Below are positions 1 to 6,173 of a stretch of 10,721 bases of DNA, one piece after another. The translations under genes were made by a program, and so were the position numbers. Source of the stretch: Gemmatimonadota bacterium (GTDB taxonomy: Bacteria; Gemmatimonadota; Gemmatimonadetes; JACCXV01; JAHWKZ01); NCBI GenBank assembly GCA_019347645.1, contig JAHWKZ010000043.1:1-10721 (forward strand). Direction: 5' to 3'. The number at the start of each line of letters is the position of its first letter. Position 1 is the stretch's first letter. The notes under the pieces were generated by a model. It saw only the letters and a program-made list of their open reading frames with translations, was not told the origin of the DNA and did no database searches.

Positions 1-906
1 GCGAACGACGAGCGGCTCGGCGTGGACGGTCCCATCGTCGCGCCTGATCCGCACGGTATCGGTCCGGACGTCGAACGCGCGGACGTCGCCGCCCCACCGG
101 TAGCCGCCCTCGACCGGCTCGAGCGCGAACACGTCGGCGCCGTCCATGAGGTTGACCGTGTGGGTCCATCCCAGCCGGTCGTTGAATCCCACCGCCAGGA
201 ACGGCATGCCGACCAGGGTCGCTCCGGAGAAGTCGATCCCCGGTCCCACCAGGTGGGCCTCGAACCAGGTGTACTCGCCCCGCCACGGCAGGTGCGGGTT
301 GATCAGCAGCATGGCGTGGTCGCCGGCGGCCTTCCCCGGGCCGATCGCCCAGCCGTTGGAGCCCCCGGCGGCGGACGAGCCGTTCAGCCGGCCGGCGGCG
401 TCCCACGGCGCCAGCAGGAAGCCGAAGTGGAGGATCCGCTGGGCGTGGGCCAGCACGTCCGCGCCGGTGACCGGAAGGGCGATCGCCACGCTGTCGGCGA
501 CCGCCCCGGGGTGCGTTCGCGCCCAGGCGTTGATCCCGTCGGCGAAGGCGTCGAGGAACCGCCGCTCGTCGGGCTCGAGGGCGGCGTGCCAGGCCGCGGC
601 GCGAGCCGGGATCCCGAGGGTCCGCACCCACCGGTCCGACGCCACCCGCGCCTCGCCCCCCCAGTATTCGGCGGCTCGACCTCGGGCGATCGCGTAGAGC
701 CCGAGCAGGAGGTCGCCATGGGCTTCGGCCATCGCCCATCCGAACCCCCGGAACAGCGCCGCCTCGTCGTCGGCGTAGACGTGGGGGACGCCCCACTCGT
801 CCCACAGGATCTCGGCGCTCTCCGCCGGAACGCTCGGGGGGCCGGGCCGCGAGCCGGCCAGGAGGACCACCAGCGGCACGATCGCGGCGAGCGGTCCGAA
901 CCTCAC
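1..906 (-). CDS. Penicillin acylase / AHL acylase family protein (N-terminal part, cut by window edge)
   Basis: Open from GTG at 906 to the window edge, giving 302 codons with no stop. It begins with a Sec-type signal peptide (hydrophobic residues about 5-18, no lipobox Cys), so it is probably periplasmic or secreted. Residues about 30-180 fit the alpha chain. The autoproteolysis site GGSNGWAIGP places the predicted nucleophile at Ser183, followed by a His in NPHLPW exactly where beta-His23 lies if Ser183 is beta-1. The block LGWTHTV then follows near residues 245-251. The NPH-x-PW and WTHTV blocks are typical of the PvdQ/aculeacin/AHL-acylase branch of the Ntn-hydrolase family, which cleaves acyl-amide bonds, more than of classical penicillin G acylases. 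The substrate cannot be told. Its GTG overlaps the TGA of the upstream peroxiredoxin (GTGA), so translation is probably coupled. The remaining beta chain, including the oxyanion-hole Asn, lies outside the window. Confidence 0.9.
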   Translation of the reverse strand, partial: MRFGPLAAIVPLVVLLAGSRPGPPSVPAESAEILWDEWGVPHVYADDEAALFRGFGWAMAEAHGDLLLGLYAIARGRAAEYWGGEARVASDRWVRTLGIPARAAAWHAALEPDERRFLDAFADGINAWARTHPGAVADSVAIALPVTGADVLAHAQRILHFGFLLAPWDAAGRLNGSSAAGGSNGWAIGPGKAAGDHAMLLINPHLPWRGEYTWFEAHLVGPGIDFSGATLVGMPFLAVGFNDRLGWTHTVNLMDGADVFALEPVEGGYRWGGDVRAFDVRTDTVRIRRDDGTVHAEPLVVR

Positions 907-1379
907 GCCTCCTCGACCGCGGCCAGCACCTGGTCGGCGTGGCCTTCCACCTTCACCTTCGGGAAGATCCTGGCGATCCGGCCCTCCTCGTCGATCACGA
1001 ACGTCGTCCGCTCGATCCCCATGTGCGTCTTCCCGTACATCGACTTCTCCTTCCATACCCCGTACCGCTCGCAGACGTCGGAGTCGGCGTCGGAGAGGAG
1101 CGGGAAGGTGAGTCCCTCGTTCGCGCGAAACCTCTCGTGGCTCTCGATCCGATCCTTGGAGATCCCGAGGACCACGGCGTCGGTCTCCGCGAAATCGGGG
1201 AGCGCCGCCTCGAAGGCGCACGCCTCGGCCGTGCAGCCCGAGGTCATGTCCTTGGGATAGAAGAAGAGCACCACCTTCCGCCCGCGGAGCTCGGACAGCG
1301 AGACCTCCTCGCCCTCCGGCCATCCGGCCGCGGGGAGGGTGAAGTCGGGGGCGGGATCGCCCGGGGCGAGATCGGGCAT
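903..1379 (-). CDS. bcp: Thioredoxin-dependent peroxiredoxin, BCP type
   Basis: This is a 158-residue thiol peroxidase of the AhpC/TSA superfamily, BCP (PrxQ) subfamily, that reduces H2O2 and organic hydroperoxides in the cytoplasm using thioredoxin. The block FYPKDMTSGCTAEACAF gives peroxidatic Cys49 and resolving Cys54, the five-residue spacing of two-Cys BCP proteins such as that of E. coli. Pro, Thr and Arg around the active site are also present (YPKDMT, and R in IERTTFV). Length is normal for the family. I chose ATG 1379 because AGGAGG lies 6 bases upstream. An in-frame ATG at 1445 would add 22 Arg-rich residues and lacks such a site. The gene heads a two-gene minus-strand unit with the acylase and diverges from the SCO gene across about 157 bp. 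Confidence 0.96.
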   Translation of the reverse strand: MPDLAPGDPAPDFTLPAAGWPEGEEVSLSELRGRKVVLFFYPKDMTSGCTAEACAFEAALPDFAETDAVVLGISKDRIESHERFRANEGLTFPLLSDADSDVCERYGVWKEKSMYGKTHMGIERTTFVIDEEGRIARIFPKVKVEGHADQVLAAVEEA

Positions 1380-1536
1380 CAGTTTCCTCCTGTCGAATCG
1401 TGGACGTCGAAGGTCGTTGTCGGCCGGCTCCGGGGACCGTAACATAACCTCCTCGATCCGCGGGGTCTCATCCCGCGGGCGCCGGCCGCGGCGGAGAGCG
1501 ACGGCTGGCGAGCCTGGCCCCCGTGCCCCGGATTCC
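1380..1536. other. Divergent intergenic region between bcp and the SCO gene
   Basis: This 157-bp gap separates two divergently transcribed units and must hold both promoters. The only locally AT-rich patch is around 1439-1450. On the minus strand it contains TATGTT, a possible -10 for bcp, but no matching -35 is evident. No convincing Shine-Dalgarno precedes the GTG at 1537. I see no clear operator palindrome. Confidence 0.4.
1386..1391 (-). promoter_or_regulatory. Shine-Dalgarno site of bcp
   Basis: AGGAGG on the minus strand sits 6 bases before ATG 1379. It decides that start over the longer in-frame option at 1445. Confidence 0.75.
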
Positions 1537-2198
1537 GTGATCGCGATTCGACCTCACACCGGCCCGACCGGCGCCCTGCGTCGCTGCGCGATGCTGGCGG
1601 GCGCCGTGCTGCTCGCCTGCTCCGGCGGCGAAGTGGAGCCGCGCGAGCCCGCCGACGGCCTGGTCGGGGTCGTGACGCCCGAGCCGCTGCCGAAGCCGGA
1701 CGTCCCGCTGCTCGACACCGAAGGAGAGACGTACAGCGTGGCCGAGGAGACCGCCGGAAAGCTGACGTTCGTCTTCTTCGGCTACACCCACTGCCCGGAC
1801 GTCTGCCCGATCCACATGGCGAACCTCGCCGCCGCGCTCGACCACCTGGGGCGGGACGTCCGGCGGCGGGTCGCCGTCGTCTTCGTGACGACCGATCCCG
1901 CCCGCGACACCCCCCGCCGGATCCGGGAGTGGCTCGACCGCTGGGACCGCGGGTTCGTGGGGCTCCGCGGCGGCGAGGCGGAGGTCGAGGAGATCCAGCG
2001 CTCGCTGAAGCTCCCGCCGAGCGTCGAGGAGCCGCCGCGGGAGGACGGCGGCTACATGGTGGGCCACGCCGCGCAGGTCGTCGCCTTCGCGCCCGACGGT
2101 CGCACCGTCCTCTACCCCTTCGGCATCCGCCAGTCCGACTGGGTCCACGACATCCCGCTCCTTCTCGGCCGTCGCGGACGACCGCCTCGATCCGATAG
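1537..2198 (+). CDS. SCO1/SenC-family copper lipoprotein, cytochrome oxidase assembly; 3' end probably frameshifted
   Basis: SCO proteins are thioredoxin-fold copper chaperones or thiol reductases that help form the CuA centre of cytochrome c oxidase. From GTG 1537 the protein has an Arg-containing start, a hydrophobic stretch and the lipobox VLLAC at Cys28, so it is probably an envelope-anchored lipoprotein. The copper motif HCPDVCP gives Cys86 and Cys90, and the third ligand is His177 in MVGHAAQV. FVTTDPARDTP and YPFGIRQSDWVHDI are also family blocks, ending near residue 208. In frame the reading then becomes an Arg-rich, atypical tail with no stop until 2542-2544, 340 bp inside ctaG. A TAG at 2196-2198 in another frame gives a sensible end, so I close the gene there and infer an indel near 2160-2190. 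An alternative start is ATG 1591. No good ribosome site is visible for either. Confidence 0.85.
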
Positions 2199-2204
2199 CC
2201 GACG

Positions 2205-2981
2205 ATGCAGTGGTGGTGCAGCGCCCAGGCGGTGGCCTGGGAGTGGACGTGGCGGCCGTACGTCGGGGTATGGCTCTTCGTGGCCGTGCTGGTCTCGGCC
2301 TACGTCCTGCTGCGGCGCCGGCACGCGGCCGGAGAGGGCGCCCGCACCGCCGCGTTCGCCGCCGCGGTGGCCGCCCTCTGGCTGGCGCTCGACTGGCCCG
2401 TCGGGGCCCTGGCCGGCTACCTGGCGAGCGCCCACATGTTCCTGTTCCTGCTGGTCGGCCTGGTCGCTCCGCCGCTGCTGCTGTACGCCGTCCCCGCGAG
2501 CGCCTGGAGGGCCTGGTCGCCCGGCCGGGCGGCCCGGTTCCTGACCCATCCCCTCGTGGCGCTGGTCGTCTTCAACGGGATCGTCTTCCTCACCCATTGG
2601 CCGCTGGTGGTGGACGGCCTGATGGGGTCGCAGGCGGGCTCGTTCGTCATCGACATGGCGTGGCTGGCGGCCGGGGTCGTGTTCTGGTGGCCGCTGGTCG
2701 CTCCGGTTCCCGCGCGGCCGTGGTTCGGATACCTGCTGAAGATCGGCTACCTGATCGCGGCCACGATCACGACCGCCGCGCCGTTCCTCTACCTGACCTT
2801 CAGCGCGCTGCCGGTCTACGCCACCTACGAGCTCGCCCCGCCGATCGAGGGAATCACCCGGCGCGCCGACCAGCAGGCCGCGGGGTTGCTGATGAAGCTG
2901 GGCGGCGCGGTCGTGCTGTGGGTGGGGATCGCGGTGCTGTTCTGGCGCTGGTATCGGGAGGAAACCGTGTCGGGTGACTGA
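2205..2981 (+). CDS. ctaG: Cytochrome c oxidase assembly factor CtaG (caa3-type, membrane protein)
   Basis: This is a 258-residue polytopic membrane protein of the CtaG_Caa3 family, which supports maturation of copper-containing terminal oxidases in the inner membrane. About seven hydrophobic segments can be seen (roughly 20-37, 48-66, 77-95, 115-135, 147-167, 178-200 and 226-247). Conserved-type features include His77 after the second segment (SAHMFLFLLVGL), His115 and the THWP block with His131, the last in a family-typical helix that could bind metal. The ATG at 2205 lies 6 bp after the proposed TAG of the SCO gene. No strong Shine-Dalgarno precedes it, which would fit coupling to SCO. The SCO-CtaG pair points to a copper oxidase, but no oxidase subunit gene is in the window. 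The last 157 bp overlap, antisense, the open frame of the neighbouring minus-strand gene. Confidence 0.93.
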   Translation: MQWWCSAQAVAWEWTWRPYVGVWLFVAVLVSAYVLLRRRHAAGEGARTAAFAAAVAALWLALDWPVGALAGYLASAHMFLFLLVGLVAPPLLLYAVPASAWRAWSPGRAARFLTHPLVALVVFNGIVFLTHWPLVVDGLMGSQAGSFVIDMAWLAAGVVFWWPLVAPVPARPWFGYLLKIGYLIAATITTAAPFLYLTFSALPVYATYELAPPIEGITRRADQQAAGLLMKLGGAVVLWVGIAVLFWRWYREETVSGD

Positions 2982-3559
2982 GGCTCCGGCCGGGTCGGGG
3001 CTTCGTCGGTGTGGAGCGCGTCGACGACCCCGCCGATGACCGCGCCCCCGATCATGCCCATGGCCGCTCCCCAGCCGATTGCGGCCCCGCCTTCCTCCGA
3101 TCCCGACAGAGCCAGTATCGCGCCACCCAGTAGTCCGACCGCCATGCCCATCGCGGTCCCGTCCAGGTAGGTGTCCCGCGCTTCGGCTTCGGGGGTCGCC
3201 TCGGGGTCCGGGTCCTCGGGGATCGCCGAGCCCACGCCGGCGCCGAGGATCGCGCCGAGGAGAAGCCCGGGGGCCATCGCTTTCAGGGAGATTTCGCACT
3301 CGTCGTTCTCCGTGATCGCGCAGTGCGCGGCGTTCGACAGCATCCCTCCCACCAGCCCACCGATCGCGGCGCCCACCCACTCGTTGCGGTGGGACTCGGG
3401 GGCGGCGGCCGGCGGAGCGACGGGAGCGGTCGTGGAGTCCCGGACGAGGAGTGCGCGGACGCCGGAGGGGCGCCACTCCTGCGCCGACAGCGAGCCGCCG
3501 GTCGCCACGAGGAGAGCGAGCGTGAGGGACGCGGCTCGGAGGATGGTCCGCGGTTTCAC
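2825..3559 (-). CDS. Exported glycine-zipper protein 1 (two Gly-rich hairpins; C-terminus antisense to ctaG)
   Basis: Function is not recognised. GTG 3559 overlaps the stop of the upstream gene (GTGA). Residues 1-26 form a Sec signal peptide with a probable cleavage at SLSA|QE. After a Pro/Ala-rich linker, a first Gly-rich hairpin spans about 61-112 (VGAAIGGLVGG, then Cys80-x7-Cys88, then APGLLLGAILGAGVG). A second, Cys-free one spans about 132-182 (AMGMAVGLLGGAI and AAMGMIGGAVIGGVV). Such glycine zippers occur in outer-membrane lipoproteins and membrane-inserting proteins. Between them is an acidic stretch rich in Pro and Glu (EDPDPEATPEAEA). Residues from about 193 to the TAG at 2825 are read antisense to the 3' end of ctaG and look like non-coding read-through, so the functional protein may be only about 192 residues. 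It belongs with the two upstream genes as a paralogous trio. Confidence 0.72.
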   Translation of the reverse strand: MKPRTILRAASLTLALLVATGGSLSAQEWRPSGVRALLVRDSTTAPVAPPAAAPESHRNEWVGAAIGGLVGGMLSNAAHCAITENDECEISLKAMAPGLLLGAILGAGVGSAIPEDPDPEATPEAEARDTYLDGTAMGMAVGLLGGAILALSGSEEGGAAIGWGAAMGMIGGAVIGGVVDALHTDEAPTRPEPQSPDTVSSRYQRQNSTAIPTHSTTAPPSFISNPAACWSARRVIPSIGGASS

Positions 3560-3984
3560 GGGCCGCCGGCCGGTCCGCGGTTGGGAGTCCGTTCGGTCGG
3601 GGCCAGATTCGTCCGTGGAGGGACGAGATCACTCGACTCGGGGGAGAGATCCGTGGAGTCGGCCTCGGTCGCGGTCGAGTCGGGAGGCGATTCCTCCTCC
3701 GCGCTCTCGAAGGCGTCCGACGCATCGATCGCCCCGCCCGCCACCAGGCCCGCGACCCCGCCGATCACCCCGCCCATGAGAAGGCCGAGCGAGCAGTAGC
3801 GATCTTCGACTCGGACGCAGAAGAAGAGGCCCAACCCCACCGCGCCCAGGGCGCCGCCCAGGAGCGCGCCGTCCCGGTCGGGGTCGTGCCCCGACCCGAC
3901 GGCATCGGACTCCAGGGGCGTGGGGACGGTGGCGCAGGCGGTGGTGACGGCGAGCAGGAACGTCAGGGGAAGTCTCATGGACAT
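3556..3984 (-). CDS. Exported glycine-zipper protein 2, probable lipoprotein
   Basis: This 142-residue protein of unknown function is the middle member of the trio. A short hydrophobic start leads to TTACATVP, a lipobox-like site with Cys17. The -3 residue is Thr rather than the usual Leu, so lipidation is likely but not certain. A single Gly-rich hairpin runs from about 39 to 87 (GALLGGALGAVGLGL, Cys56-x7-Cys64, then LLMGGVIGGVAGLVAGG). The C-terminal 55 residues are a low-complexity Ser/Glu/Asp/Pro/Thr tail, probably disordered. Two start codons are possible, ATG 3984 and ATG 3978, and neither has an obvious Shine-Dalgarno. The first gene of the trio ends 89 bp upstream, and the next begins by a GTGA overlap, which suggests co-translation. 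Compared with its neighbours it lacks the A-P-G motif after the Cys pair. Confidence 0.75.
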   Translation of the reverse strand: MSMRLPLTFLLAVTTACATVPTPLESDAVGSGHDPDRDGALLGGALGAVGLGLFFCVRVEDRYCSLGLLMGGVIGGVAGLVAGGAIDASDAFESAEEESPPDSTATEADSTDLSPESSDLVPPRTNLAPTERTPNRGPAGGP

Positions 3985-4073
3985 CGGAGACCCGCGCGGA
4001 TGCTACGGAGCCGGGTCTCGCCCCGCAAGCTCCCGTCGGGTACCGCCCGCGCCGGCCTGATCGCCGAGGTGCG

Positions 4074-4493
4074 CTATGAGCCCGCGCCGGGGGGCTCGGG
4101 CGTTCGCGCGTCGTCGTCGAGCAACCCGCCGATCGACGCGCCCAGGATGCCGCCGATCAGCATGCCCGGGGCGGCGGCGGTGATCGAGAAGCCGCAGTCC
4201 CCTTCGCCGAGCCCGCAGAAGGCCCAGCTGCCGACCAGGCCACCCACCACCGTCCCGACGGCCGCCCCGATCCACACCCCCCGGCTCGCGTTCTCGATCC
4301 CACCCGCCGCCTCGGGGCTCTCCGCCTCGCCCACCAGGCGCAGCGGCCGGGAGAGGGACAGCGACGCCTCGGCGTTCGTCGCGTGGACGGCCGGCGAGGG
4401 CTCGATCTGCTGGGCCCGAGCGGAGCCGGACGCGAGCGGCGTCGCCAGCGTGAACGCGGCGACGGCGAGGGGAGCCAGCAGGGCCCGGGGCAT
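4074..4493 (-). CDS. Exported glycine-zipper protein 3 (first gene of the trio)
   Basis: This 139-residue protein of unknown function is exported. The Sec signal peptide covers residues 1-27 with cleavage at SARA|QQ. A variable linker of about 40 residues follows. One Gly-rich hairpin spans 73-125: WIGAAVGTVVGGLVGSW, Cys93-x6-Cys100, then AAAPGMLIGGILGASIGG. This matches the first hairpin of protein 1 closely in order and spacing: W-(V/I)-GAA-(I/V)-G, paired Cys, A-P-G-x-L-x-G-x-ILGA. The two Cys lie in the turn between two small-residue helices and could form a disulfide in the periplasm (inference). I chose ATG 4493 because GGAGG lies 6 bases upstream. The open frame extends much further upstream, but that part is antisense to the HAD gene. 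The gene heads the minus-strand trio and is divergent from the HAD phosphatase. Confidence 0.8.
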   Translation of the reverse strand: MPRALLAPLAVAAFTLATPLASGSARAQQIEPSPAVHATNAEASLSLSRPLRLVGEAESPEAAGGIENASRGVWIGAAVGTVVGGLVGSWAFCGLGEGDCGFSITAAAPGMLIGGILGASIGGLLDDDARTPEPPGAGS

Positions 4494-4499
4494 GATCGA

Positions 4500-4504
4500 C
4501 CTCC
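4500..4504 (-). promoter_or_regulatory. Shine-Dalgarno site of glycine-zipper gene 3
   Basis: GGAGG on the minus strand lies 6 bases before ATG 4493. It fixes the start of the trio's first gene against the long upstream extension of the open frame. Confidence 0.65.
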
Positions 4505-4611
4505 GAACGACGGGAACCGGTTCTGCGCGGATTCGACTACTGGAAACGATCGAGAGCCGCGATCCGTTCAATCCGGCTCCCGGAGGGTCTCCGGGCGCCG
4601 CTCCGGCTCGC

Positions 4612-4640
4612 TTGTACCGCCTCCGGGGCCCGGCTACCTT
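4612..4640 (+). promoter_or_regulatory. Candidate sigma70-type promoter for the HAD phosphatase operon
   Basis: TTGTAC (4612-4617) and TACCTT (4635-4640) are separated by exactly 17 bp, immediately before GTG 4647. Transcription from it would begin at about the start codon, giving a leaderless or near-leaderless message. The -35 match is only partial, so this is a weak prediction. Confidence 0.35.
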
Positions 4641-4646
4641 CGAGAT

Positions 4647-5369
4647 GTGCCCGCTCTCGAACGCCTCGTCCTGTTCGACATCGACGGAACGCTGCTCTCG
4701 GCCGGGGGCGCCCCCCGGCGCGCGTTCCGGGCCGCGCTGGTGGAGTACTTCGACACCGAGGGAGGCGCCGCGAACGACCGCTTCGCCGGCAAGACCGACC
4801 CCCAGATCCTCTACGACCTGATGCTGGCCGAGGGCTTCGACGCGGCGGAGGTCGACGAGCGAGCGGCGGATTTCTTCACGTTCTATCTGACTCGCTTGGA
4901 GGCCGAGCTCGAAGTCGAGACCCGGCACCGGCTCCATCCCGGCGTCGAGGAACTCGTGGGCTCGCTGGCGGAGGACCCGCGGGTGGTGCTCGGTCTGGTG
5001 ACCGGCAACATCGAGGCGGGCGCCCGCCTCAAGCTCGAGCGGTTCGGGCTGTGGGAGCGGTTCGAGGTCGGCGCCTTCGGCTCGGACCATCGGTCGCGGG
5101 ACCGGCTGCCTCCGATTGCGGTCGACCGCGCCGAGGCGCGGACCGGCCGGAGGTTCCGGGGACCCGAGGTGGTGGTGGTCGGCGACACCCCGGCCGACAT
5201 CGCCTGCGCTCGGGCCGCCGGCGCCGTGGCGGTCGCCGTCGCGACCGGCGTCCACCCCGCCGACGATCTCGCTGTCCACCAGCCCGACCACCTGGTGGAG
5301 TCCCTCGATGCGTGGCCCGCGCTCCTCGCCGAGCTCGACCTGTCCATGGACCTCTCCCCATCCCCCTGA
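4647..5369 (+). CDS. HAD-superfamily phosphatase (phosphoglycolate phosphatase-like)
   Basis: This is a 240-residue haloacid-dehalogenase-like hydrolase with a C1 cap, a cytoplasmic Mg2+-dependent phosphomonoesterase. Motif I is LFDIDGTLL with nucleophile Asp11 and acid/base Asp13. Motif II is LGLVTGN with Thr119. A Lys near 129 (ARLKLERFGL) fits motif III. Motif IV is VVVGDTPADIACA with Asp180 and Asp184. The cap domain lies at about residues 20-95. The order and the GNIEAGARLKLERFGL stretch resemble Gph/beta-phosphoglucomutase-like members, but the substrate cannot be assigned. GTG 4647 is the last start before motif I and puts DIDGT at the usual distance from the N-terminus. No Shine-Dalgarno is seen. 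It is the first gene of a probable operon, 13 bp before the slipin gene. Confidence 0.9.
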   Translation: MPALERLVLFDIDGTLLSAGGAPRRAFRAALVEYFDTEGGAANDRFAGKTDPQILYDLMLAEGFDAAEVDERAADFFTFYLTRLEAELEVETRHRLHPGVEELVGSLAEDPRVVLGLVTGNIEAGARLKLERFGLWERFEVGAFGSDHRSRDRLPPIAVDRAEARTGRRFRGPEVVVVGDTPADIACARAAGAVAVAVATGVHPADDLAVHQPDHLVESLDAWPALLAELDLSMDLSPSP

Positions 5370-5372
5370 GCT

Positions 5373-5378
5373 GGAGGA
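5373..5378 (+). promoter_or_regulatory. Shine-Dalgarno site of the slipin gene
   Basis: GGAGGA lies 4 bases before GTG 5383. It selects this start, which places the transmembrane helix right at the N-terminus as in the family. Confidence 0.7.
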
Positions 5379-5382
5379 AGCG

Positions 5383-6168
5383 GTGGAAAGCATCAGCGTA
5401 CTGACCGTCGTCGTCGTCTTCGTCGTGTTCCTGCTGATGAGCGCGATCCGGATCCTCAAGGAGTACGAGCGGGGCGTCATCTTCCGCCTCGGTCGGCTGA
5501 TCGCCTCGAAGGGGCCGGGCCTCATCCTGCTCGTCCCGATCATCGACAAGATGGAGAAGGTGAGCCTGCGGGTGATCGCCTTCGACGTGCCGCCGCAGGA
5601 CGTCATCACCAGGGACAACGTCTCGGTGAAGGTGAACGCGGTCGTCTACTTCCGCGTCTTCGACCCGAACAAGGCGGTCGTCGAGGTCGAGGACTACCTC
5701 TACGCCACCAGCCAGCTCGCCCAGACGACGCTCCGCTCGGTGGTCGGCGAGGCCGAGCTCGACGAGATCCTCTCCGAGCGCGAGCGGCTGAACGACCGGA
5801 TCCAGGGGATCCTCGACGAGCACACGGACCCCTGGGGGATCAAGGTCAGCCTGGTGGAGATCAAGCACGTCGACCTGCCGCAGGAGATGCAGCGCGCCAT
5901 GGCCCGCCAGGCCGAGGCCGAGCGCGAGCGGCGCGCGAAGGTGATCAATGCCGAGGGCGAGTTCCAGGCCGCCGAGCGGATCTCCGAGGCGGCGGCGATC
6001 ATCGCCCGCCATCCGGAGGCGATCCAGCTCCGCTACCTGCAGACCCTGGTCGAGATCGCCGCCGAGAACAACTCCACGACCGTGTTCCCGATCCCGATCA
6101 ACTTCCTCGACGCGTTCCCCGACATGCGAAGCCGGTTGGGCGGCGGGGACGACGAGGGCCGGGGCTAG
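5383..6168 (+). CDS. Slipin: SPFH/stomatin-family membrane scaffold protein
   Basis: This 261-residue protein belongs to the stomatin-like slipins, which oligomerise at the inner membrane and are linked to membrane microdomains and proteolysis. One N-terminal membrane helix (about residues 5-23) is followed by the SPFH domain from EYERGVIFRLGR (28-38) through GPGL, PIIDKMEKVSLR and QDVITRDNVSVKVNAVVYFRV (72-92). The domain ends near KHVDLPQEMQRAMARQAEAERERRAK, whose last part starts an Ala/Glu/Arg-rich coiled coil (about 165-205). The C-terminus has the typical LRYLQTL and NNSTTVFPIPI blocks. Length is normal. It follows the HAD gene by 13 bp and precedes pepA by 5 bp. Bacterial slipins are often paired with NfeD-type membrane proteins, but none is in this window. 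A rhomboid protease lies three genes downstream instead. Confidence 0.95.
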   Translation: MESISVLTVVVVFVVFLLMSAIRILKEYERGVIFRLGRLIASKGPGLILLVPIIDKMEKVSLRVIAFDVPPQDVITRDNVSVKVNAVVYFRVFDPNKAVVEVEDYLYATSQLAQTTLRSVVGEAELDEILSERERLNDRIQGILDEHTDPWGIKVSLVEIKHVDLPQEMQRAMARQAEAERERRAKVINAEGEFQAAERISEAAAIIARHPEAIQLRYLQTLVEIAAENNSTTVFPIPINFLDAFPDMRSRLGGGDDEGRG

Positions 6169-6173
6169 CGGCG

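Noticed and set aside
22..1260. Long plus-strand open frame of about 412 codons
   Set aside because: It is antisense to the acylase and peroxiredoxin, which have clear motifs. Its translation is Arg/Pro/Gly-rich and resembles no family.
2112..3725. Minus-strand open frame of about 537 codons across ctaG and the glycine-zipper genes
   Set aside because: It is low-complexity Arg-rich translation with no motifs, shadowing ctaG (antisense) and glycine-zipper genes 1 and 2.
3556..3984. Glycine-zipper genes as a toxin/antitoxin or bacteriocin locus
   Set aside because: All three have Sec or lipoprotein signals, not double-glycine leaders. No immunity, transporter or antitoxin-like gene is adjacent.
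4383..4646. Upstream in-frame extension of the HAD phosphatase
   Set aside because: It would be antisense to the signal peptide of glycine-zipper protein 3 and would add about 88 residues before motif I, against the family norm.
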